A stretch of DNA of 64,000 nt, taken from positions 62,001 through 126,000 of the forward strand of contig NZ_RSED01000009.1 of NCBI RefSeq assembly GCF_003933735.1, read 5' to 3'. Below the pieces are notes generated by a model. It worked only from the letters and a program-made list of their open reading frames with translations, was not told the DNA's origin and ran no database searches. The position numbers and the translations under genes are program-made. Shown here piece after piece: positions 8,830 through 15,894 of this stretch (within the stretch, counting starts at the first letter, position 1; the number at the start of each line of letters is the position of its first letter). This DNA comes from Aquabacterium soli (GTDB taxonomy: Bacteria; Pseudomonadota; Gammaproteobacteria; Burkholderiales; Burkholderiaceae_C).

Positions 8830-9526
8830 AGCCCAAGGCGCCTGCGCCGGCTATGGCGAGATCGAGGTGCTCGGCGGGGTGGACGTGTCCATCGCCGCCG
8901 GCTCCATCACGGCCGTGATCGGCAGCAACGGCGCGGGCAAGTCCACCTTGATGCGCTCGCTGGCCGGCCTGCTGCCGCTGCGCCGGGGCAGCATCCGCTT
9001 CGATGGCGTGGATGTGACGGCCCGCCGCGCGCACCAGCGCGTGAGCGACGGCATCGCGCTGGTGCCCGAGGGGCGGCTGGTGTTCCCCGACTTCACCGTG
9101 GCCGAGACCCTGCGCATGGGCGCGTTCACGCCCCGGTCGCGCAAGGGCTGGCAACCGCGCGTGGAGAAGATGTACGAGCTGTTTCCGCGTCTGCGCGAGC
9201 GGCGCAGCACCCAGGCCGGGCTGCTGTCCGGCGGCGAGCAGCAGATGCTGGCCCTGGCCCGCGGCCTGATGTCGCTGCCGCGTGTGCTGCTGCTGGACGA
9301 GCCCAGCCTGGGCCTGGCCCCGGCCATGGCCGACGAGGTGTTCACCGCGCTGCGCGCCATCCGCGACCAGGGCATGACCATCGGCGTGGTGGAGCAGAAC
9401 GTGTACGCGGCCCTGTCCATCGCCGACACGGCCTACGTGATGGAAGACGGCCATGTGGTGCGCCATGGGCCCGCCGCCGCGCTGATCGGCGACCCGAGCA
9501 TCCGCCAAGCCTACCTGGGCCTGTGA
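8813..9526 (+). CDS. ABC importer ATPase, LivF-like
   Basis: 237 residues. Walker A is GSNGAGKST, the signature is LSGGEQQMLALARGL and Walker B is VLLLDEPSLGLAP. The H-switch position reads GVVEQNVYAAL, as usual for LivF where Q/N replaces His. LivF pairs with LivG to energise uptake. This completes a five-gene importer set encoded in the order binding protein, two permeases, two ATPases. Confidence 0.92.
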   Translation: MPTLLEAQGACAGYGEIEVLGGVDVSIAAGSITAVIGSNGAGKSTLMRSLAGLLPLRRGSIRFDGVDVTARRAHQRVSDGIALVPEGRLVFPDFTVAETLRMGAFTPRSRKGWQPRVEKMYELFPRLRERRSTQAGLLSGGEQQMLALARGLMSLPRVLLLDEPSLGLAPAMADEVFTALRAIRDQGMTIGVVEQNVYAALSIADTAYVMEDGHVVRHGPAAALIGDPSIRQAYLGL

Positions 9527-9551
9527 GCCGGCCCATGATGCAAGGACGACC

Positions 9552-10421
9552 ATGAGCCAGGCCCCCCTCTACCGCGAGTTTCTCGACCAGGCGCAGATCG
9601 ACGCCCAGTACAACCCGGCCATCGGCCTGAGCGACCCGGCGCAGTATGGCCGCCACTATGCCGATCAGAGCCGCCTGGCCCGCGAGCGCCTGCGCTGCGT
9701 GCTGGACATTCCCTTCGGCCCGACGCTGGCGGAAACACTGGACATCTTCCCGGCGGATCAGCCCAACGCGCCGGTGTTCGTGTTCATCCACGGCGGCTAC
9801 TGGCGGGCCCTGTCGTCCAAGGATTTCAGCTGCGTGGCCCTGGGCCTGCAGGCGCGCGGCATCACCACCGTGGTCGTGAACTACGCGCTGGCCCCGCGCG
9901 TGAGCATCGACGAGATCACCCGCCAGGCCCGTGCTTCGCTGGCCTGGGTACGGCGCCACATCGGCGAGCACGGCGGCGATTCCTCGCGCGTCGCCATCGG
10001 GGGCCACTCCGCCGGCGCCCACCTGGCGGCCATGGCCCTGCAGACGCCCTGGGCGGGCGACTACGGCCTGCCGGCCGATCCGTTCAAGGCGGCCGTGCTG
10101 GTCAGCGGCCTGTACGACCTGCAACCGCTGCGCTACAGCTTCCTGCAGCCCCAGATCCAGCTCGACGATGGCGTGATCCGCCGCAACTCGCCGCTGTTCA
10201 GCGTGCGTCCCTGCGCCACGCCCGCCCTGATCACCTGGGGGGCGGACGAAAGCACGGAGTTCGCACGGCAGTCCACCACCTTCCACGACGCCTGGCGTGC
10301 GCAGGGCAATGCCTCGTCGCTGCTGCCCCAGGCCGGGGCCCACCACTACTCGGCCATCTTCGATTTCGAACGGCCGGACAGCCCCTTGTGTGGGTGGTTG
10401 GCCGATCAGTTGGGGGTTTGA
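9552..10421 (+). CDS. Alpha/beta hydrolase, kynurenine-formamidase-like
   Basis: 289 residues. The oxyanion-hole motif HGGYW (residues 80-84) and nucleophile elbow GHSAG (Ser153) are the pair seen in arylformamidases and related esterases. D232 and H264 or H265 (AGAHHYS) can complete the triad. Formamidase-like members hydrolyse N-formyl or N-acyl bonds. Together with an MHPCO-like monooxygenase this suggests hydrolysis of a ring-opened amide from an N-heterocycle, though an ester or C-C bond substrate is possible. AAGGACGACC precedes the start. It lies 25 bases after the importer ATPase, probably in the same operon. Confidence 0.85.
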   Translation: MSQAPLYREFLDQAQIDAQYNPAIGLSDPAQYGRHYADQSRLARERLRCVLDIPFGPTLAETLDIFPADQPNAPVFVFIHGGYWRALSSKDFSCVALGLQARGITTVVVNYALAPRVSIDEITRQARASLAWVRRHIGEHGGDSSRVAIGGHSAGAHLAAMALQTPWAGDYGLPADPFKAAVLVSGLYDLQPLRYSFLQPQIQLDDGVIRRNSPLFSVRPCATPALITWGADESTEFARQSTTFHDAWRAQGNASSLLPQAGAHHYSAIFDFERPDSPLCGWLADQLGV

Positions 10422-10503
10422 GCGGCTACGCTTATGCGTTGGCCGGGGCATCCACAGACCAAGACAAAGACAAGCGCATCGCTCATTGCGGAGGAAGAAC
10501 ACG

Positions 10504-11034
10504 ATGAAAGCCGACCCGAGCCACAGGCTCCTGAACCAGGCCGACGGGCTGGGCCACGAGGCCCGCGCGGCCCATGACGACCACGCCGTGCTGCGCCTGT
10601 GGCTGCGCATGCTGTCGTGCACCACCCAGATCGAGGACGAGATCCGCCGCCGCCTGCGCGCCAACTTCGGCATCTCGCTGGCGCGTTTCGACTACATGGC
10701 CCAGCTCTACCGCCAGCCCGAAGGCCTGAAGATGAAGGAGCTGTCGCGTTACCTGATGGTCACCGGCGGCAACATCACGGGCCTGACCGACGAGCTCGAG
10801 CGCGAGGCGCTGGTGCACCGAGAATCCAGCCCGACCGACCGGCGTTCATGGATCATCCGGCTCACCGACAAGGGCCGCGATGTGTTCTCGCAGATGGCCC
10901 AGGCACACGAACAATGGGTGCATGAGCTGTTCGACGGTCTCGACCCGAAAACCGTGCAGTCCCTGCATTCGCAGCTTGGCAGCCTGCGCGTGCACGTCAT
11001 GCGCTCATGCGCCGCCGCCGAGGAGAACACCTGA
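10504..11034 (+). CDS. MarR-family transcriptional regulator
   Basis: 176 residues. The winged helix spans roughly residues 50-130, with the recognition region LKMKELSRYLMVTGGNITGLTDELEREALV and the wing SPTDRRSWIIRLTDKGRDVF. It forms dimers and usually represses a neighbouring catabolic operon, with release by an aromatic ligand. GGAGGAAG lies 9 bases before the chosen start; the frame upstream overlaps the hydrolase gene and lacks such a site. Being last in the aromatic block, it is the likely local regulator. Confidence 0.9.
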   Translation: MKADPSHRLLNQADGLGHEARAAHDDHAVLRLWLRMLSCTTQIEDEIRRRLRANFGISLARFDYMAQLYRQPEGLKMKELSRYLMVTGGNITGLTDELEREALVHRESSPTDRRSWIIRLTDKGRDVFSQMAQAHEQWVHELFDGLDPKTVQSLHSQLGSLRVHVMRSCAAAEENT

Positions 11035-11217
11035 GCGGGCAGGCTGGATTGTCGGATTTGTTCCTGGTTTTCAGGTGTGTCAGCGCGCATAATCGGACAG
11101 AAGGAGTGCCCTGTCGGGTGTGTGAAGTCGCATGACATGGCGTCATGTGCGGCGTTGTGCAGAACGCGCCAGGTGCTCCTGCAATGAGCACGGACATGCG
11201 ATTTCCGTGTAACGGTG

Positions 11218-11238
11218 ACCCGCCCGGTGAAGGCGGGT
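11218..11238 (+). other. Hairpin in the leader of the hybrid kinase gene
   Basis: ACCCGCC and GGCGGGT form a perfect 7-bp stem with a 7-base loop, ending 22 bases before the kinase start codon. No T-run follows, so a terminator is unlikely. It may affect translation of the kinase message or be incidental in this GC-rich DNA. Confidence 0.35.
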
Positions 11239-11260
11239 TGCGTGAACTTCACGGGATTCC

Positions 11261-13297
11261 ATGGACAGCACCGCTTCTTCCGGCTCGGTCGTCGACGCCT
11301 TCGACGGCTTGAGCCCCAGTCAGCGCATCGCCAGGCTCGAAGCCCTGCTGCGCCAGTCGCGCGCCGAAACCCGGCGTTTCCGCGAGTGTTTCGAACTGGG
11401 TGATGCGGGCCAGGCCCTCATCGGGCTGGATGGCCGCTTCCTGGAGGTCAATCCCGCCCTGTGCGCCATGACAGGCTACAGCCGCGAGCAGCTGTGCCAG
11501 CACACCTGCATGGACATCACCCACTCCGACGATCTGGACATATGCCGCTCGGCGATCCGTGTGCTGTCGCAAGGGGTGCAATCCAATTTTCGCACCGAGA
11601 AGCGCTACCTGCATGCCGATGGGCACGTGGTGCATGCCCTGGTGACCCTGACCCTGGTGCGTGATGCCCAGGGCGAGGTCTCCCACTTTGTCTCGATGAT
11701 GCAGGACATCACCGCGCGCAAGGCCTCGGAGCGCGCGCTGGTTGAACGCGAGGCCCTGCTCAGCAGCATGGGCAAGTTCGTGCCCGGCATCATCCACAAG
11801 GTGGGGTTCGGCCCCGACGGCCGCGCGCGTTTCCTCTACATCAGCGACCGAGCGCTGGAGATGTTCGAGCTGCCCTCCGAGGTGATGGCCAGCGATTACT
11901 ACGCCCACCAGGTGCGTGTGCACCCCGAGGACCTGGCGTACGCCCAGCGCCTGGGCCAGCCGCCCAAACCCGGCCAGTCCCTGCATCCGGTGGATTTTGA
12001 ATACCGCGTGCTGCTGCCCACCAAGGGCCTGCGCCACTACAGGGGCCGCGCCCTGCCCGTGATCGAGGCCGACGGCCAAGTGGTCTGGTATGGCCACACG
12101 GCCGATGTGACCGACCAGAAACTGCTGCAGGAGGCCCGCGTGGCCGTGCGGGCTGCCGACGATGCCAACCGGGCCAAGAGCGAGTTCCTATCGCGCATGA
12201 GCCACGAGCTGCGCACGCCGCTCAATGCCGTGATCGGCTTTGCCCAGCTGCTGCGGCTGGACCGCAAGCAGCCGCTGGCCGACACCCAGCGCAACAAGGT
12301 GGACCTGATCGAACGTGCCGGCGCCCACCTGCTGGAGGTCATCAGCGATGTGCTGGACCTGTCCCGCATCGAGGTGGGCGGCCTGCCGCTGACACTGGAG
12401 CCCGTGCCCGCGCGCCAGGTGATGGACGAGGCGTTGAACCTGGTCGAATCCATGGCCCGGGAGGCGGGCATCCGCCTGATCTCCGAGATCGGCCCGTCCG
12501 AATGGCGTGCACAGGCCGATCGCCTGCGCCTGCGCCAGATCCTGGTCAACCTGCTCAGCAACGCCATCAAGTACAACAACCCGGGTGGCCAGGTGACGGT
12601 GCGCGTGCACCAGCCTGGCGACGGCCTGCTGGGCCTGGAGGTGGAGGACACCGGCATCGGCCTGACGCCCGGCCAGCAGGCCCACCTGTTCGAATCCTTC
12701 AACCGGCTGGGCGCAGAGCGCAGCGGCATCGAGGGCACGGGCATCGGCCTGGTGATCGTGCACCGGCTGGTCGACCTGATGCACGGCCGCATCGACGTGC
12801 ACAGCCAGGCGGGTGCGGGCTCGCGCTTCACCGTGTGGCTGCCCACGGCCTGCGAAGGTGAGGCGGGCGAGGCCAGCCAACCGGCCGCCGGCCTGCCGCT
12901 GGAAGCGCCTCGCGCCGGGCTGAGCGTGCTCTATGCCGAGGACAACGAGGTCAACATCGACCTGGTGCGCAAGGTGCTCGAGCTGCGGCCCGCCTGCCGC
13001 CTGGTGGTGGCCCGCAGTGGCGCCGAGGCGCTGGCCCTGGCCGCGGCCGCCCGCCCCGGCCTGCTGCTGCTGGACATGCACCTGGGCGACATGGACGGCT
13101 TCGAGCTGCTGCGGCGCCTGGCGGCCATCCCCACATTGACCGGTGTGCCTCGCGTGGCCTTCTCGGCCGATGCGATGAGCGAGCAGATCGACAAGGCCAA
13201 GGCCAGCGGCTTCACGGCCTACCTGACCAAGCCGCTGGACGTGGTGGCGCTGCTGCGCTGCGTTGACGAGCACACGGGCGTGGCCGGCATGGCATGA
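11261..13297 (+). CDS. Hybrid sensor histidine kinase (PAS-PAS-HisKA-HATPase-REC)
   Basis: 678 residues, no membrane segments, so a cytoplasmic sensor. Two PAS modules (about residues 45-155 and 160-285) precede the dimerisation helix with phospho-acceptor H315 (SHELRTPLNAV). The ATPase domain contains LVNLLSNAIKYNNPGG and VEDTGIGL. The fused receiver near residues 550-670 has acidic residues AEDN and phosphorylation site D605 (LLLLDMHLGDMDG). The first PAS (GQALIGLDGRFLEVNPALCAMTGY) resembles redox/ligand PAS-S-box types. No HPt or separate response regulator is adjacent, so the output partner is unknown. It starts 226 bases after the MarR gene. Confidence 0.93.
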   Translation: MDSTASSGSVVDAFDGLSPSQRIARLEALLRQSRAETRRFRECFELGDAGQALIGLDGRFLEVNPALCAMTGYSREQLCQHTCMDITHSDDLDICRSAIRVLSQGVQSNFRTEKRYLHADGHVVHALVTLTLVRDAQGEVSHFVSMMQDITARKASERALVEREALLSSMGKFVPGIIHKVGFGPDGRARFLYISDRALEMFELPSEVMASDYYAHQVRVHPEDLAYAQRLGQPPKPGQSLHPVDFEYRVLLPTKGLRHYRGRALPVIEADGQVVWYGHTADVTDQKLLQEARVAVRAADDANRAKSEFLSRMSHELRTPLNAVIGFAQLLRLDRKQPLADTQRNKVDLIERAGAHLLEVISDVLDLSRIEVGGLPLTLEPVPARQVMDEALNLVESMAREAGIRLISEIGPSEWRAQADRLRLRQILVNLLSNAIKYNNPGGQVTVRVHQPGDGLLGLEVEDTGIGLTPGQQAHLFESFNRLGAERSGIEGTGIGLVIVHRLVDLMHGRIDVHSQAGAGSRFTVWLPTACEGEAGEASQPAAGLPLEAPRAGLSVLYAEDNEVNIDLVRKVLELRPACRLVVARSGAEALALAAAARPGLLLLDMHLGDMDGFELLRRLAAIPTLTGVPRVAFSADAMSEQIDKAKASGFTAYLTKPLDVVALLRCVDEHTGVAGMA

Positions 13298-13361
13298 GCC
13301 CTGGGCGGTGCACGGGTGGCCCACAATGGCGGGCATTCAACACCCTCAGGAGGCCCAGCGC

Positions 13362-13790
13362 ATGCCCGCCAATCTGCTCAACCCCCTTGTGGCCATGATG
13401 GTCCTGACCTTCGTGGTGTGGGTCTGGATGTACGCGCGACGCCTGGGCTACATGGTGCGCCATGGCATTGACCCGCAGCAGGTGAACACGCCGCAGAAGA
13501 TGGCCCTGCTGCTGCCCGAATCGGTGGAAGCGCCCTCGAACAACCTCAAGAACCTGTTCGAGCTGCCGGTGCTGTTTTACGTGATCTGCCTGACCCTGCT
13601 GCACCTGGGCTGGGCCAACACCGGTGACGTGACGGCCGCCTGGCTCTTCGTGGGCCTGCGCGCGGCGCACAGTGCGGTGCACTGCACCGTCAACCTCGTC
13701 AAGGTGCGCTTCGCGTTCTACCTGCTGTCCAGCCTGGTGCTGTGGTTCATGCTGGCGACCCTGCTGCGCCGGGTACTGGCGCTGGGCTGA
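13362..13790 (+). CDS. MAPEG-family small membrane protein
   Basis: 142 residues with about four hydrophobic helices (the first at residues 5-25). The segment NNLKNLFELPVLFYVICLTL and later RAAHSAVHCTVNLVKVRFAFYL fit the MAPEG family (membrane-associated eicosanoid/glutathione metabolism, PF01124). Bacterial members are mostly uncharacterised; some bind glutathione. The start at 13362 is chosen for the AGGAGG ten bases upstream rather than the first in-frame start 33 codons earlier. The gene runs convergently into the Hsp70-like gene. Confidence 0.85.
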   Translation: MPANLLNPLVAMMVLTFVVWVWMYARRLGYMVRHGIDPQQVNTPQKMALLLPESVEAPSNNLKNLFELPVLFYVICLTLLHLGWANTGDVTAAWLFVGLRAAHSAVHCTVNLVKVRFAFYLLSSLVLWFMLATLLRRVLALG

Positions 13791-13797
13791 GCCGGGG

Positions 13798-15114
13798 TCA
13801 GGCGCCGAACAGGCGTTTGGCGTACAAGCCCAGCCCGGTGGCCACCGAGGCCAGCCGGTCGCCACGCGCCGAGCGTGCCGTCGGGAAGGCGGCGGCCAGG
13901 CCATCGGTCAGCAGCCCCAGGCCGGTGGAGCCGCCGGTGAAGTACACCGCATCCACCCCGTCGGGCTGGAGGCCGGCGCGGGCCACGGTGTCGCGGGCGC
14001 AGGCCACGATGCGGTCCAGGTCGTCGCGCAGGGCTTGCGCCATGCCAGCGGCGTCCAGGTGCGAACGCAGGCCTGGTTCGACCACGGCCAGGTCGATGTC
14101 GGCCACGCCATGCTCTGCCACGGCGATCTTGGCCGATTCCGAGCGGCCCAGCAGCGCGTGCCCCAGGCGGTGGCGCACGGTAGACATCAGGCGCTGGTGG
14201 TGCACCGGCTCACCGTAGAAATCGATCATGTTGGCCAGCTCGGCCACCCGCTGCGGCGCATACACGGTGTTGACCAGGTGCCAGGTGCTCAGGTCGAAGT
14301 ACACGCGGCTGGGCACGGGGCGGGGCGGCTGGCCCTTGATCTCGGGCCCGAAGGCGCCGAAGCCCAGGGGCGGCATCACGCTGCCCAATGACACTCGGCG
14401 GTCGAAATCGGTGCCGGCGATGTGCACGCCATGGCTGGCCAGGATGTCGTCGCGGCGGTCGGTGCGGTGGGCGCGGCCCGGCCCCACCCGCACCACAGAG
14501 AAGTCGGAGGTGCCGCCGCCGATGTCGGCCACCAGCACGATTTCTTCGCGCTCGGTGCGCTGCTCGTGGTCCAGGGCCGCGGCGATGGGCTCGTACTGGA
14601 AGGCGATGTCGGCAAAGCCCACGGCGCGGGCCGCAGCCTCCAGAGAGGCCTGGGCCTGGGCATCGCGTTCGGGTTCGTCGTCGACGAAGAAGACGGGTCG
14701 GCCCAGCACGGCCTGCGTGAGCGGCTGGCCGCCATCGGCCTCGGCCAGCGTGCGCAGGTGGCGCAGGTAGCCGGTGACGATGTCCAGGTACTTGACGCCG
14801 TGGCCATGGCCCACCTCGGTGGTCTGGTCGATCAGGGCGGTGCCCAGCACGCTCTTCATGGAGCGCATCAAGCGGCCCTCGTAACCGTCCACGTAGGCCT
14901 GCACGGCGGCCCGGCCGAAGGTGCGGGGCAGTTCGGGCAGGGGCGGGCGGTGTACCGAGGGCGGCAGATCGTCGGCGTCGGTGCAGTAGAAGACCGCCGT
15001 GGGCATCGTGGGCTGGCCGTTTTCCAGCGGTACCAGTCGCATGCCGGCATCCCCCGGGGCGGGGATGGCGATGGCCGAGTTGGAGGTGCCGAAGTCGATG
15101 GCGCAGTAGCTCAT
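13798..15114 (-). CDS. Hsp70-family protein, YegD-like
   Basis: 438 residues: an actin/Hsp70 ATPase domain without the C-terminal substrate-binding domain of DnaK. Phosphate 1 is CAIDFGTSNSAIA, phosphate 2 is VLVADIGGGTSDFSVV and the adenosine motif is VYFTGGSTGLGLL. This is the YegD subgroup, whose clients are unknown. The start at 15114 (MSYCAIDFGTSNS) is chosen because it directly precedes the first conserved strand; nine further codons upstream are also open. It sits in opposite orientation to the MAPEG gene and upstream (in its own direction) of nothing obviously linked. Confidence 0.9.
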   Translation of the reverse strand: MSYCAIDFGTSNSAIAIPAPGDAGMRLVPLENGQPTMPTAVFYCTDADDLPPSVHRPPLPELPRTFGRAAVQAYVDGYEGRLMRSMKSVLGTALIDQTTEVGHGHGVKYLDIVTGYLRHLRTLAEADGGQPLTQAVLGRPVFFVDDEPERDAQAQASLEAAARAVGFADIAFQYEPIAAALDHEQRTEREEIVLVADIGGGTSDFSVVRVGPGRAHRTDRRDDILASHGVHIAGTDFDRRVSLGSVMPPLGFGAFGPEIKGQPPRPVPSRVYFDLSTWHLVNTVYAPQRVAELANMIDFYGEPVHHQRLMSTVRHRLGHALLGRSESAKIAVAEHGVADIDLAVVEPGLRSHLDAAGMAQALRDDLDRIVACARDTVARAGLQPDGVDAVYFTGGSTGLGLLTDGLAAAFPTARSARGDRLASVATGLGLYAKRLFGA

Positions 15115-15204
15115 GGGGAACGCGGGGCGCCGCGAGGGCACCTGGAGAAAAAGGGAAGGGGCGAAGGGGCGTTTATACCGCGCCTGGGCCCTTTCGGCCG
15201 ATCC

Positions 15205-15894
15205 TCAGGGCACGAAGCGGTACCCGACGCCCGTTTCCGTGACCAGGTGCCGGGCCTGGGACGGGTCGTGCTCGATCTTCTTGCGCAGGTTGGCCATGTG
15301 CACGCGCAGGTAGTGCGTGTCCTCGGCATGCGTGGGGCCCCACACGGCGTGCAGCAGCTGGCGGTGCGTGAGCACGCGGTCGGGATGGGCCGCCAGGTGG
15401 GCCAGCAGGCGGTATTCGATGGGCGTGAGGTGCACGGGCTGGCCGGCGCGCTCGACCACGCGCCGCGTCTGGTCCAGCACCACATCGCCGAAGGCGGTGA
15501 TGGGCTGGTCCGTCGCGCCCTGGGCGCGGCGTCGCAGCTGGGCGCGCACGCGGGCCAGCAGCTCGCCGGTGCCGAAGGGCTTGGTCAGGTAGTCGTCGGC
15601 GCCAGCGTCCAGCGCGGCGATCTTCTCGGCCTCGGCCGTGCGGGCCGACAGCACGATCACCGGGATCTGTGACCAGGCGCGCAGGTCCCGGATGAAGGCC
15701 ACGCCGTCGCCATCGGGCAGGCCCAGGTCCAGCACGACCAGGTCGGGGCGGCGCGTGCCGGCGTCGATCAGACCGGCACGCAGGGTGGGGGCTTCGTGCA
15801 CCTCCATTTGCTCTGCTTCAAGCGCCAGGCGCACGAAGCGGCGGATGTGGGCGTCGTCTTCGACCAGCAGCAGGCGGGGTGTCGGATCGCTCAT
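15205..15894 (-). CDS. kdpE: Two-component response regulator KdpE
   Basis: 229 residues. The receiver domain (residues 7-120) has acidic pair E12/D13-D14, phospho-acceptor D56 (VVLDLGLPDGDG) and K in the TKPF motif. The OmpR/PhoB winged-helix output domain follows (about 130-229, with HLTPIEYRLLAHLAAHPDRVL). KdpE, phosphorylated by KdpD, activates kdpFABC when potassium is limiting or turgor falls. The start codon overlaps the kdpD stop by four bases (ATGA). It is the last gene of the minus-strand kdp block. Confidence 0.95.
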   Translation of the reverse strand: MSDPTPRLLLVEDDAHIRRFVRLALEAEQMEVHEAPTLRAGLIDAGTRRPDLVVLDLGLPDGDGVAFIRDLRAWSQIPVIVLSARTAEAEKIAALDAGADDYLTKPFGTGELLARVRAQLRRRAQGATDQPITAFGDVVLDQTRRVVERAGQPVHLTPIEYRLLAHLAAHPDRVLTHRQLLHAVWGPTHAEDTHYLRVHMANLRKKIEHDPSQARHLVTETGVGYRFVP

